From contig OX235273.1 of assembly GCA_944472155.2 (NCBI GenBank), positions 30,601,204-30,665,203 of the forward strand: a stretch of 64,000 nucleotides of DNA, given 5' to 3'. The first letter of the stretch is position 1, and every line of letters begins with the position of its first letter. The notes below the pieces were generated by a model. It was not told the origin of the DNA. It did not search any database and saw only the letters and a list, made by a program, of their open reading frames with translations. Both the position numbers and the translations under genes were made by a program. The stretch is from Trichobilharzia szidati. Taxonomy: Eukaryota > Platyhelminthes > Trematoda > Strigeidida > Schistosomatidae. Shown here piece after piece: positions 12,372 through 24,262 of this stretch.

Positions 12372-13027
12372 ATGCAGATGTTCACTGTATGTTAGAATAC
12401 TCTGGTTGTATAATATTGTATGCCTTCCTTCCTGATGGGCATTTTCATTTCAGCTCGTCTTAGTTGTACTCGTTGCATCACTGGGATTCGAAATGGGAGG
12501 TAAGTATTCCTCCTGCGTCTCCTCCTCCTCCTTCTCCTCCGGCTGCTCCTCTTCCTACTCCACGTCATCATCAACATCAACGTCATGACCATGATCACTC
12601 GTTGACATAAATAAGAGAAGAGATAGACAATGCAGACAGACAAATAACACATTCACTCAGTAGAAATGATGTCAATACATGCTACCTTAATTGATGAGAC
12701 AATGAATGAAGGAGTGACTGAGTTGGTGATAGAACGTGTCAGTGGGTCAGTGAGTGAGTGAGTGAGTGAGTGAGTGGGTGAGTGAGTGAGTGGGTGAGTG
12801 AATGTATGAAGCGAGTAATGACTGAGTATTAAATTGTGGTGTTTTGTTGTTTTGTGATTTCAGTTATTGCAGGTCCAGTTCCAGAACCAGCAGCAGCAGC
12901 AGCAAACAGTGGTTGTCCTGGCTGTCCTGGTGGATGCCCTAAATGCCGTGGAGGGTGTTGTGGATGCCGTGGATGCCGAGGTGGAAATTGTCCAGGTGGC
13001 TGCTGTAAAGGCTGCCGAAGACATTAA
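12372..13027 (+). CDS. Cys/Gly-rich secreted peptide, copy 2 (three exons)
   Basis: Exons are 12372-12386, 12454-12499 and 12864-13027, giving a 67-nt first intron and a 364-nt second intron. The second intron begins with a pyrimidine tract rich in CCTCCTCCT and later has a (GTGA)n run (about 12748-12800). The ATG at 12372 was chosen because it is the first after the TATA box and because the 15-nt exon joins exon 2 in frame to make a complete signal peptide. The open frame upstream of the third exon (GTGGTGTTTTGT, from 12836) is intron plus acceptor and has no ATG. The mature part contains CPGC, CPKC, two CC pairs and Arg/Lys spacers. The poly(A) signal is AATAAA at 13181-13186. The protein is identical to copy 1. 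Confidence 0.87.
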
Positions 13028-13490
13028 ACATTAACGCAGCAGACATCAATTGACTAATTAAACAGAACACGTCATTATTCAAACAAGCTTTCCTGCGTGA
13101 AGAAAATACTGTCATCATTGATTTGAAGACGGTGGACAATGTGTACTTTTAGATAGATATCCTCTGTACAACTTACTAATAATAAATACACTTGCATTAT
13201 CCAAATCACACCTTTCAGACTTCTTCTTTTTCACTCAATTGTCTGTCAATCAGCGAAGCTCTGATTCTCCCCTCTCCTCCCGCTCACCGAAATTACCATC
13301 GAACCATCTTGTGTAAATTCCTCTGTGTTTCAACCAGATACTTCGTTGCTTCATCGGTTGGTCATTTAGTCAGTGAGACAGTTTGTCAGGCTGTTGGTCA
13401 GTCGAGTAGGCGTGCAGTCAGCCAGTGTGAGAGAGAGAAAGCCAGTAAGTGGCTAAGTAAAGGGAGGGAGGGAGTGAGTGAGTAAGTAAA

Positions 13491-13940
13491 TGAGTGAGTG
13501 AGAGAGTGAGTGAGTGAGTCATGGAGGGAGTTGGTCAGCTAGGCATTGAATGATGCTGCGTGTTGATTTCTGCCAGTTGAATTGAGGCATGAATCTCTGC
13601 TGAATGGAATTTAAAGTATACGAAAATATGATTGATATATTCGGCCAAATAAACCAGCATCCATCCATCCAAAATGGTCAGTCAGCCATTCAGTAGTCAG
13701 GCAGTCAGATGGGCAGTCAGTCAGTCAGTCAGCAAGCACGTAAGCACGTAATCAAGTCAGAAAGAAAGTAATTGAGTAAGCCAGCCAGCCAGCCAGCAAG
13801 CGAGCAAGCAAGTGATTATGCAAGTAACTACGTAATGAAATGTCCAGATTTTAACAGAGCACTTATTTCACTGAGTAATGATTGAGTGAATTAAGTAGGT
13901 GCTTGTTTTGTTGAACACGTTTTCAGCGAGTGGTGTTCAC
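13491..13940 (+). repeat. 3' flank arm shared by copies 2, 3, 4 and 5
   Basis: This segment recurs inverted at 17100-17550 and directly at 25960-26400. It is made of short (GTGA)n, (CAGT)n and (AGCC)n tracts plus a TAAAGTATACGAAAAT block. No gene seen. Confidence 0.8.
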
Positions 13941-14599
13941 GTGAACACACTACTCATTATCGCTTGTTTAGAGGCTGACGGTATTGACGTTCACGGATAG
14001 TACGAAGTATACTAACGCAAGGTCTAATATCCACAACTTTCGTAGTATTCGTTCAGCGTAGACGAAAGACAAAGCAAAACACCACAATGGATCATTCAAA
14101 TTACGAAATATATTTCGAGACCAAATCTGATTGCGAGATAATTTCTTAGCTGGCTGGGGATTGTGCAGGAACGTGACACTATGGAGTACCAAATGGCATG
14201 GATGCTTGACTGGAAGCCTTCAGATAAACAAGTCGACTTAAACCCCAAGCTTACAACAATTCTGAACTTATTCTAACCTATGCGTCGATAATGCCTTTTT
14301 GTGGTAAATGAATAATTTTTCTACCCACTATGTTCTGAAATAAAGCTGGTCGTTCTAAAAAAGAGAGCTGGGTGCTTAATTAATGCGACAAAATCTTAAA
14401 AAAGATCAACATCTGAAATAATGCCTTCAGTGCTGAAAATAAGCACTGCATGCGTTAACTGCTGCGGTTAATACTGAAAAATAGCACTCTCTCTCTCGAC
14501 ATAGTATATTGGAACCAACCAATCAGAAAAGAGTAGGTTTCACACAGAGTGTGTAGTGTGACGGCTGCATACTTGTCTGCGAATTACATTTGATGTAAT

Positions 14600-15050
14600 T
14601 GGTCTATTTGACCGGAGGTGTGACAGTAAATAAGAGTCCAACGAAAACACAATTCAACAGGGGGTAGGAGAATGTGAATTTATCACATATGAAGATTGAA
14701 ATGAATAACATATTTCGTTTGTGATAGTGTCCCTGAATTTGATTACAGTTCAGTTGAGACGAGGTCACCAATGAAAACAAAATTATAAGCAAGGTAGGTT
14801 GTGTCTAATGTGTATTCTACCAGCCATGGGAAAAAATTTTTTTAGTGCGTCGTTCCGAAATTTGATAACAACTCAATAAAAATGAGGTCCAAAATGGAAA
14901 ACCGAAACAAAGGGGGAATGAAAACTGAAATCCCTTAGATGAAAAAGGATACTTGTCATAAGTGAAGTGTAAATTTTTTCGATTGTTGAGCACTCTTTAC
15001 GAGGTCATATATTAAAACCTTTGGAATCCAAACGAAACAAGGTGGGGGTG
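14600..15050 (+). repeat. Degenerate subterminal repeats of the CACTA element
   Basis: Three to four loose copies of a unit of about 110-130 bp, each with a GAGGTC or GAGGTG core, then an AAAC-rich stretch and a G-run (GGGGGTAGG, AAGGTAGGTTG, AAAGGGGGAATG, AAGGTGGGGGTG) at about 14615-14670, 14740-14805, 14880-14925 and 14998-15055. CACTA elements typically have such arrays inside their ends. Confidence 0.5.
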
Positions 15051-15113
15051 ATTGTGCTGATTCCCCGACGAGAACATATACTTCCTGTAAGAAAACGGAT
15101 GTTTGCCTAGAGG

Positions 15114-15120
15114 TATATAA
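15114..15120 (+). promoter_or_regulatory. TATA box of the CACTA transposase gene
   Basis: TATATAA, 54 bp before the ATG at 15168. Confidence 0.55.
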
Positions 15121-15167
15121 GCAGTACTCCTTACATACAGAGACCATCCTTACAGGATTTATAAATC

Positions 15168-16612
15168 ATGCAGGTGAGTTAGATTTTGGTTGTCTATTTG
15201 TCCATTTCTGTTATAAGGAAAACAACTCAGATAATGCGTTAGATACGGGTATTCAGCATTCTGCAACAAGTCGTAAGAGAGGAATATCTTCTGGCAGACT
15301 GCATGAATGCCTTGGATACAGCTACTCCACATTTTATCGCCGTCAAAAACGGTTACGTGATGCAGCATTTAGTGACTGGGACTTCTGGAAACGTTACTGC
15401 TTATCTAGAGAAGAGGTGACAAGGGATAATAAAGTAACTTTGCCTTCAAGTTCATCTGTACAGGGGACAGTGGGTATACCTAGTACTAGGGAGACCGCCG
15501 CTGTTGTTTCACAAATTGAAGAGAACCGTAACATTTATTATTATGTAATAATTAATTTTAATAGGACTTCAGGTTGTTCCTGAAAAGATGACCCAAAAAG
15601 AGCTGGTCAGAAAGTCAATTATGGAATTGTTCCTTAGGAACAATGTAACAGGGGCTGTTGCGCAAGATATCTTGAACTGTATGCGTAAATTTAATCCACA
15701 TGTACCAACAACCATAAGAGGCTTGCTAAAAGATAGCGGCATGTGTGTACCTAGATTTCTTGGACAAGGTGTTTACTATCACGTTGGACTGAAGGAAAAT
15801 CTACAGCGTTATCAAGATAGTTGGATTGACTACGGTACTTTTCAACATATTGGCTTGCAAATCAACTATGACGGTTTATCTATATCGAACAGTTCTTAGC
15901 AGCAATTATGGCCATTCCTAGGTCGTATCACAACTCCATACGTCAGTGACGTTTTCTTAATTGGCATACATGGCGGTTTGAGAAAACCGAACAACTTCAA
16001 TGAGGTTTCTATGGACCTATTAGTTGAATTGAAAGATCTTTATAAAAACGGTCTATATGATGAGAAGTGGGGTGGGAGTGTGACTGTAAGTGTTCTAGCA
16101 TTTATATGTGACACGCCTGCTCGTTCTAAGGTAAAACAAACCGTCGGTCACAATGGAAAAACAGGTTGTGATAAATGTGAAGTTATAGGTTGTCGTTTGG
16201 AGGGTAGGATGACATTTCCTAATGGGAACCAGACACTTAGAAATGATAGGTCATTCCGTGGTCAAGTTCAAGCAAGTTACTATGGGGACAGAAGCTGCCT
16301 TGAGGAATTGCCACTTGACATGGTAAAATCGTTTCCCTTGGAGCCAATGCATCAAATATACCTTGGTGTTGTTAAGAAGTTGGTGTTCCTTTGGCAGGGT
16401 CTTGCAGCACGGCGAGAGAAGCAAATGGATAGTAAGATTATTGCAGATATTAATAACGGACTGCAAGTAAGTAGGAAACACATTCCTTCTGATTTTCAGA
16501 GGAAATGTCGGTCATTAGATGACCTTAGCCAATGGAAAGCAACTGAGTGTAGACTTTTCCTATTATATTTGGGTCCCATCCTACTCATAAACACTCTGCC
16601 ATGCCAACTGTA
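15168..16612 (+). pseudogene. TNP2-like (CACTA) transposase, one internal stop, 3' truncated
   Basis: Exon 1 is only ATGCAG (15168-15173), exon 2 is 15218-15527 and exon 3 runs from 15565 into the insertion end. The introns are 44 nt (GTGAGT...ATAAG) and 37 nt (GTAACA...AATAG), and both joins keep the frame. Exon 2 encodes a basic YSTFYRRQKRLRD stretch. Exon 3 contains DGLSISNSS, then QQLWPFLGRI after a TAG at 15897-15899, then the family's FICDTPARSKVKQTVGHNG and CDKCEVIGCRLEGRMTFPN, and PLEPMHQIYLGVVKKLVFLW. The TAG is the only in-frame stop, and the reading frame resumes in phase. The last in-frame residues before the flank are LINTLPCQLYA, well short of a full transposase. Confidence 0.8.
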
Positions 16613-17099
16613 CGCATCCAATGTTCAGTGATGATTGCTGTGGTCCCAATATTTGGGGAATTATTTACCAGTACACTTGTTTTGCTGCCCGCCTCTCTCT
16701 CCTCTGTGACTCTCTTCTTCGTTATGAGGTGAAAATGTCTAATTCTAGTTCTCTTCATTGATTAATCAACTGATTAATTAATTAATTAATTAAAGCATTA
16801 TTACCAGGCCTGCTGTCTGATTATTATCATTATTGTTCTTATTAAAATTTTTGAATGGATGAACGAAAATTGCATTTAAAAGGTAGTTGTATTTCACGGA
16901 TTCCCGTTCTCTGGTGGGAATTTCGCTCAGTACTTACCTATCGCACGACTAATTTCACTTATATACAACCTCTCTTCACGGCCTGGCTGACAATATACCC
17001 ACTTGATACTGTCACATTCTTACTCATTCATTTACTTACTCAGTCCTTTCCTTACATAGTCACTTACTGACTTTCTGTCGCTCACACTGTCTGACTACC
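16613..17099 (+). repeat. Locus module interrupted by the CACTA insertion (right part)
   Basis: Up to about 16985 it matches 26737-27135, beginning GCATCCAATGTTCAGTGATG and including TTAATTAATTAATTAA runs. After that it diverges. The 16855-17070 frame has no supporting features. Confidence 0.75.
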
Positions 17100-18012
17100 C
17101 GTGAACATCACTCGCTGAAGACGTCTTCAACTAAACAAGCACCTGCCTAATATTCACGCAATCATTACTCAGTGAAATAAGTACTCTATTAAAAATCCGG
17201 ACATTTCATTACGTAGTTACTTGCATAATCACTTGCTTGCTCGCTTGCTGGCTGACTCAATTACTTTTTTTCTGACTTGATTACGTGCTTACGTGCTTGC
17301 TGACTGACTGACTGACTGACTGCCCATCTGACTGCCTGACTACTGAATGGCTGACTGACCATTTTGGATGGATGGATGCTGGTTTATTTGGCCGAATATA
17401 TCAATCATATTTTCGTATACTTTAAATTCCATTCAGCAGAGATTCATGCCTCAATTCAACTGGCAGAAATCAACACGCAGCATCATTCAATGCCTAGCTG
17501 ACCAACTCCCTCCATGACTCACTCACTCACTCTCTCACTCACTCATTTACTTACTCACTCACTCCCTCCCTCCCTTTACTTAGCCACTTACTGGCTTTCT
17601 CTCTCTCACACTGGCTGACTGCACGCCTACTCGACAACTCGGCCAACAGCCTGACAAACTGTCTCACTGACTAAATGACCAACCGATGAAGCAACGAAGT
17701 ATCTGGTTGAAACACAGAGGAATTTACACAAGATGGTTCGATGGTAATTTCGGTGAGCGGGAGGAGAGGGGAGAATCAGAGCTTCGCTGATTGACAGACA
17801 ATTGAGTGAAAAAGAAGAAGTCTGAAAGGTGTGATTTGGATAATGCAAGTGTATTTATTATTAGTAAGTTGTACAGAGGATATCTATCTAAAAGTACACA
17901 TTGTCCACCGTCTTCAAATCAATGATGACAGTATTTTCTTCACGCAGGAAAGCTTGTTTGAATAATGACGTGTTCTGTTTAATTAGTCAATTGATGTCTG
18001 CTGCGTTAATGT

Positions 18013-18668
18013 TTAATGTCTTCGGCAGCCTTTACAGCAGCCACCTGGACAATTTCCACCTCGGCATCCACGGCATCCACAACACCCTCCACGGCATTTA
18101 GGGCATCCACCAGGACAGCCAGGACAACCACTGTTTGCTGCTGCTGCTGCTGGTTCTGGAACTGGACCTGCAATAACTGAAATCACAAAACAACAAAACA
18201 CCACAATTTAATACTCAGTCATTACTCGCTTCATACATTCACTCACCCACTCACTCACTCACCCACTCACTCACTCACTCACTCACTCACTGACCCACTG
18301 ACACGTTCTATCACCAACTCAGTCACTCCTTCATTCATTGTCTCATCAATTAAGGTAGCATGTATTGACATCATTTCTACTGAGTGAATGTGTTATTTGT
18401 CTGTCTGCATTGTCTATCTCTTCTCTTATTTATGTCAACGAGTGATCATGGTCATGACGTTGATGTTGATGATGACGTGGAGTAGGAAGAGGAGCAGCCG
18501 GAGGAGAAGGAGGAGGAGGAGACGCAGGAGGAATACTTACCTCCCATTTCGAATCCCAGTGATGCAACGAGTACAACTAAGACGAGCTGAAATGAAAATG
18601 CCCATCAGGAAGGAAGGCATACAATATTATACAACCAGAGTATTCTAACATACAGTGAACATCTGCAT
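18013..18668 (-). CDS. Cys/Gly-rich secreted peptide, copy 3 (three exons)
   Basis: Exons on the minus strand are 18668-18654, 18586-18541 and 18176-18013, each exactly 12,497 bp from the copy-1 exon. The TATA box is at 18715-18722 and the poly(A) signal at 17854-17859. The predicted 74-aa precursor is identical to copies 1 and 2. The 3' untranslated region keeps the CTTCAAATCAATGATGACAG form seen in copies 1 and 2, unlike copies 4-6, which have CTTCAGATCAATG. Its 3' flank, however, mirrors copy 2's and not copy 1's, whose flank comes from a different junction. Confidence 0.86.
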
Positions 18669-18714
18669 TGTCGTTTACTGTCAACTTGAAGCTACCTACT
18701 CACATACACCGTGC

Positions 18715-18722
18715 TTTTTATA
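18715..18722 (-). promoter_or_regulatory. TATA box of peptide gene copy 3
   Basis: TATAAAAA on the minus strand, same spacing to the ATG as in copies 1 and 2. Confidence 0.85.
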
Positions 18723-18844
18723 CTCCTCGAAGTTAACCTGTCGAGCGAACCCGTGGTCACACTCGAAGTCAGCTGATCAGTAATCAATCAGTGGAATCAA
18801 CGAGTACGCGTAATGTGAAATGGTTTGATTGACATGCTCACTCG

Positions 18845-18866
18845 AACGATCGACCGCTCGATCGTT
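18845..18866. promoter_or_regulatory. Perfect 9-bp dyad upstream of copy 3
   Basis: Same 22-bp symmetric sequence and spacing as in copy 1. Confidence 0.4.
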
Positions 18867-19254
18867 TGGAAGATCGATGACTTGTTCACCAGGTGGCTGA
18901 ATCGCTCGCTCGCTTGCTCGCTCACTCGCCAGCCTGGCAATTCATTTTTCCCTTTCACCTATTCACCATGTGATGAACAAATAAGTCATCTTTGTATTTG
19001 TGGCTCAGTCCGTCATTGCATCTGGTTGGTTGGTTGGTTGATTGGTTGGTTCGTACATCCGTTGGTTGATTAGTTCTTCAGCTCGTTGGTTATTCATTTA
19101 GTTGGTGGGCCGATGCATGCGTCTTAATCCCCATTTTGGAATAGTTTCAATTGATTGATTGACTCGCTGACTGACGTGGATAAACTGGAAAACACTTTGC
19201 ATTCTGCAATTCTTAAATGCAAACTTTGCTTAGTCGCCGTCATTCGGCGGACAA

Positions 19255-22200
19255 AGCCAGATAGCTGGATTCTAATCTCTGTCATGTCAATCTCACCTAC
19301 TCTGACTGGCTGGCTGGCTGGCTGGCCGGATAGCTGGATACACACCATTTCGTTCTTCTCCCCAAATTCAAATGTCCTCGAAAAGATGCACACCACTGCA
19401 CTGCACTCTTCTGCACTACACTACACTACACTGCACTGTCATCAGCATCATCTCACTACTCACAGTGACCACTAGCACTGTCACCATGCCGTCCCTGCAG
19501 ACTGAGTAGACCAATCAGTCAACCAACTGTTGAGGATTACAAGCAACAAGCAAGATGTAATTAAAAATAATAAGATTACTAAGCAAAAGTGTAATCATAA
19601 TAATATTAATAATAATGACAACAGTAATAACGATAATATTAATACTACTACTAATAAGTGTAACTATAAAAATAGAAATCACAGTGTTGGTTTTCATATT
19701 TCTTTCAACGATAATGTGGCAAAGATGACAAGGTTGAGCATGTCAATCACATAATATTAATAAATCACTACCATTACAACTACAACTACGACTACACTGC
19801 CACTGCCACTGGAACAGCACAAGGCGAGACACGGAAGCCAACGTGTATTTTCTTCAAGTGATCGAACAGCTATTTACATCTATCTATACAGTTTACATTC
19901 TTTTACCAATCAATCAGCGAGTGTGTGATTTTCGTTATTTTTTTCGTTGGTACTTTACAGTTTACATCAGTTTTAATTTATGTTTCCGGACTTCTAAAAG
20001 GCTGGACTCACACTGTGATCATTGATTATAGATGATCACTCACTTTGAGCCACTACTCATCAGCTTGAATTACACACTGGTGAGGGATTCGGGAGCTTAA
20101 GAAAACATTCTCATGAACGATCCTTCTATTCTTATCCATCACTGATAACCTCGGCTTTGAAGAAATGTGACAGGTCATAACTTATGTAGTCATTACCCTT
20201 AAGAAGTGGGGAGATAAAACTAGATGGATATCCACAGGAATATATCGAAGATTCCAGGAAAGAATGATCCACAGGTATTGGTATGCTGCTGATGAGCATT
20301 TGATTTTTTCATGAATAGACAGAGATTCCACAATGTGCAAAAGTTGGTAGGAGAACGGGCTTGCAGTGCGCTGTGCACAGATGTTCGCATTTGTTTACTC
20401 ATTATCCACCGCATATTTACAATGTATACGAATAGACAAAACATACCAAGCGGTAGCTAAGTAAAAGGATTTAGTTTAGACAATTGGTCTCGACTCCCAG
20501 ACTGCACTCTAGATTGACAGTATTTGACTTTTAGACTATTAAGGAGTGATACTCAGAATGACGGTCGAGTTTTTATGGAGTTGTGAAGAAACCAATGAGC
20601 ATTAATGAAAGACGGTCACCTGAACGTGCTTTCAATTGTATGTCTGTTTCTAAAAACTTGAGTCTTCTCCCGGATCTATGAAGATTTCGTTGATATATGA
20701 ATGACTACCTGACAATTATCATACGGAGTTTATGGGTATGTTATATCGGTTCTTGTATCGTGCAAATGTAGGGAAATAGTCCTAGGGATTTAGTCTTATA
20801 CATGAAACAATCTCCTATGTGTATGATATTGTGTATAGCCAATGATTCCTTGACAATATAATTCAGCAATTTCCACTGTATTAGAGAACAAAAGGCGATA
20901 TCCGCTCATTGTAATTGAGACAAGTGATATGAGTTAGTAGAACTGTTTTCGCATTTACATGGGTAGGTTCAATCCACAAATCGAAAATTACTAGAAACAT
21001 GCATAACTGAGACAGATCACGTGCACATCAAATAATCGAAAGAAGGGAAAGAAAGAGATGTGAATGTCAATACAGACTAATAACTTACCTGGACGGTTAG
21101 CCGGTAGAGTCTGGTTCTCATATAAGAGAAGATGAGTGATTCACTTTCCTTGTGGTCATTAACACATATGGGATATGCAATAATACGGATGTGAGTTGTA
21201 ACTATGTAGACTGGAAATGAAAACAACAACATCTGTGAGCTGTCGATAATACCTAAGTCACGTCTCATAATCTAACCGTCAAACCTGGTTCAATGACCAT
21301 TCACTGTTTAGATTACAGTAACTATATTGACTTAAACATCTAGATCGTCACTAGAGGTTTTCAACCTGCGACGTTCTCCAGTAGCACCATCTATTCATAG
21401 TCAGTCAGCACATGTTGCAAGGTGCCACTTCATATTCCAAATAAACGTATCTAATATGGAATATCATGATGAGAGTAACTGAGTGGGATTCATTGGACCT
21501 GAACATTAGGTGCAGAGGTTCCAAAAATAGATTATGTTACAACATCTGTGGCGTTGAATGTGTGACAAAAATCGATAGTTCATAGTTTGATTCAAATTAT
21601 TCCGATTTCATTAGGTGACTTGTTTCTTCTCGACTATTCTCCCTTAATTATTGTAGGTCAATTAAGATGGAAGATGTTTGGTGGACGAAAAGTTTAGCTG
21701 TTTCTCGGGGAGTGTATCACAATCGTTTGGCTTCTTTTTAGTTCAAATATCCAATGCCTAATTTAGAATGTCCCTGAAGGCTAACTTATCCTCTAAACAT
21801 GGTGAATAGAAAAGCCAACACAAAACGTTAGAAATTGAAACAATCCATTACTCGTATACATTAGTAATTAGAAGTCACTCACAAAGTTAATCACTGGAAT
21901 ATACATATACCTAAAACGTAATGTATTGAGTTCTGAAGATTATGCAAGAGAATTCAGAGAAAATGTTGTTCTTATCAACTAAGTCCTGTTCATTTGATTC
22001 ACTCAAGTATTATTGTACTAGAACATTTGAACTAGGGATTATTTCCGTTTTTTTTATTGTATAATACAATGTTACACATAATCAATTCAGTTATGTATAC
22101 GCCTAAAACTGACGATTCCTTAGTTTATAGACATTGATACCATAGTGAGAAGGATACTTACCTCTTCTAGACATTTGGGGAACAAGATCAAATTACACTT

Positions 22201-24262
22201 CATGCCTTATTTTAATTCCACGTAATAGTAATGAAATGAAATGTGATAAAATATTTTTGTTTGTACTTACATTGAAGGACTTTTAAGTAGAAGAGCAGGA
22301 GGTGTTAAAGAGAATCACATCTTTGTAAGCTGGCACAGAAGTACCGGAAAGGCTTTCTGTGAGGAGATGAATTTGAACCTATATACTCAGTGGAATAATG
22401 CACATATGTTCACCACTAGGCGATTTCTCGGCGGATTGGAATGCTTTGAAATACTGCTAGCCTGTTCATCAGAAGTAGGATAGTATTTTCCGAATCGAAA
22501 ATTACTCCTAATCTCATGTAACTGCATAGTTCAGTGATGTGATGGATGGCATACACGCTGTTCATGCATATGACGTTAAACGCACCTCTAGCTCCGCGTT
22601 ACCTTGTAGGAACGAGTTATTTTCCCCTAGAAACAAATGAATCATCTTAAACCTGGGTGTAGTAATCTCAACTATCCTGAGTAACGGTTAGGTTTCAATG
22701 ATTTTGCTGTGAGGAGGACTTGATTAATTAATATTTGTAACTACTTTGTTCTGTGGGAAACAAACGCCTGAAATCGATCTTGTACAGCACTTGAAAGTGA
22801 AACAAATCAAAGATGTTCTGACAGTTACGAGATTGGTCCCTGTCTAGTCTAAACTGTTAGCATAAAAAATACATAAGAGTTAAAATCAACTGGCGAATAA
22901 TTGCTCCTAAAGAAAAGTAAGTCGATTTAGGAATACGAGGCTGAGCAGTTGACAATGCAGGAAAGAACATAAAGAAATACGAAATGGAGGAAAAATATGC
23001 ATACATGTTTCGTCCATGTAAAGTGTTAAATGAATTACAGAAATTAACTTGTAGCCTATCACATTATTCGAATAATAGTACAGATAATTTACAAACTGAG
23101 CGGCATTCCCCTCTCAAGACAGTGATATTACATGCCTGTAAACCTAAGTGCCATATATCTACTAATATGTCAATAAAATTGCATCGATACATACAACATA
23201 AAAACATATCATTCGTCGGTGAAAGGAAGAAGAATCATGAAGACAGTGGCGGATATTCCGTATAAAATATAATAGGGGAAAGCAAAATATATCCAGAAAA
23301 ACATACATAAAACAAAATCAACATAATATGACAATCTACAAATAGAGCAGAAACTAAAAAATTATATATGTTAAATTACAAAGAAGAAGGAAAAATCAAT
23401 GAGACAGCGAATGATCGTTTGAGTGAGCATGTCAAAACGATCATGACTGAAGATAGTTGTAAGGACTATTAATATTAATTTTATAATTACTGCAATTTTT
23501 GTAAGTATAGTGGTGGCGGTGGCGGTGGCGGTGGCGTGCGATATTTGCATTGCGAATACAACCCATCATATTCATTTTCCTCATGTGCCATTGACTGAGC
23601 CAATCTATCCAGGACGAATTGACTAGGTTTCGTAGAATGAATCCTGAGTGTCACGACCTCGAATCACTCACTCACTTACTTGCTTACTTACTGTGGTGTG
23701 CCAGGCATTGATTAGACAGCAGCAATACTATACTATATTAACATGACAGAACGAAACCATCCTTGTATAACTGCAGCTGCAGCAGAAGAATGTATGATGT
23801 TTCGATTTTATTCATCCAGGAAGCATTTCACCCATTGCATCAATCAAACAACAAATCAGTCAATCAATAAATTCAACTGTTCTTCCTTGTACTCACTCAT
23901 CATCTTCATACATTATCTTCTGAAATATTTCTTCACATCGATGTGACTCTTCATTGATGCATAACTACGATGAATTCAAGAGAGAGAGGGAGGAAGAGAG
24001 GAGGAGACAGAGTTTGAAACAGAGACAGAGAATAGGAAGTATGTGGTGAGTGTGTGAATAGCTTGTGGATGAATGTGAGGTGTAGAGAGGAAGCGATAGA
24101 GCAGTCAATCCGTGTGTGTGTGTGTATGTGTATGTGTGAATGTGAGATTGATTCACAGATCTGGAATGCATCCGATTTATACTAGAATTAATAAGACTGT
24201 CTGTTCCCTGATTTCGCTGAGAATTTTCGCACAGCGAGCTAGCTAGCTATCTCACTTTGTCC
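19255..24262. other. Divergent spacer between gene copies 3 and 4
   Basis: Near-identical repeat of 6763-11780. Small differences include a shorter (CTGG)n run near 19310, an added ACTAC near 19793 and point changes near 20798, 22637 and 23192. No gene is supported apart from the exon candidate at 21089-21210. Confidence 0.6.
21089..21210 (-). other. Candidate internal exon, unknown gene (spacer copy B)
   Basis: Exact duplicate of the 8610-8731 candidate, with the same TTTCCAG acceptor and CCAG/GTAAGT donor. Conservation says nothing about coding here, because the whole spacer is equally conserved. Confidence 0.28.

Larger units (their letters stand above)
11783..12386 (+). repeat. Right inner arm of the copy 1/2 palindrome
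   Basis: The reverse complement of 6157-6763: both arms share GACAAAG, the CGGCGACTAAGC block, ATTCTGCAATTC-type sequence, the GGTTGGTTGGTT tract, the dyad and the promoter. The mirrored arrangement places copies 1 and 2 back to back. Confidence 0.85.
5298..13490. repeat. Tandem duplication unit, copy A (gene copies 1 and 2)
   Basis: This segment recurs as 17793-25960 with a shift of about 12,474-12,497 bp and very few differences. Examples are AATCAATC versus AATGAATC near 10160/22637, and one ACAGAACA versus ATACAACA change near 10713/23192. The unit carries gene copy 1 (-), a divergent spacer and gene copy 2 (+). The shift drifts slightly because of small indels. Confidence 0.9.
14244..16612 (+). 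mobile_element. CACTA-type DNA transposon fragment inserted in the locus
   Basis: The flanks 13940-14243 and 16613-16985 are contiguous in the other copy at about 26420-27135, so this 2.37-kb block is an insertion. At the empty site 11 bases (AGTCAGAGTCA) lie where the insertion sits, so the join lost a few bases or the element is truncated. It carries subterminal repeats, its own TATA box and a TNP2-like transposase gene cut off at its 3' end. I see no terminal inverted repeat and no CACTA end, so the right end is probably missing. A schistosome CACTA family (SmTRC1) is known; membership is inferred. Confidence 0.75.
17100..19255 (-). repeat. Inverted arm paired with 11780-13940
   Basis: This is the reverse complement of 11780-13940 and includes gene copy 3. 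Together with its partner it forms a palindrome with arms of about 2.1 kb whose 3.2-kb centre holds the CACTA fragment. Copies 2 and 3 therefore point at each other. Confidence 0.9.

Noticed and set aside
12392..12652. Arg-rich antisense frame opposite exon 2 and intron 2
   Set aside because: It is the complement of the CCTCCTCCT intron tract. It shortens with that tract in copies 5 and 6.
12836..12863. 63-aa frame starting just before exon 3 of each peptide gene
   Set aside because: The first codons are GTG and intron sequence through the TTTCAG acceptor. A spliced model with a signal peptide fits all six copies better.
12939..13139. 66-aa antisense frame opposite exon 3 and the 3' UTR
   Set aside because: Shadow of the real exon. 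Its changes between copies follow 3' UTR drift.
13490..13820. CRISPR-like short repeats
   Set aside because: The GTGA, CAGT and AGCC runs are simple tandem repeats without spacers, in a eukaryotic setting.
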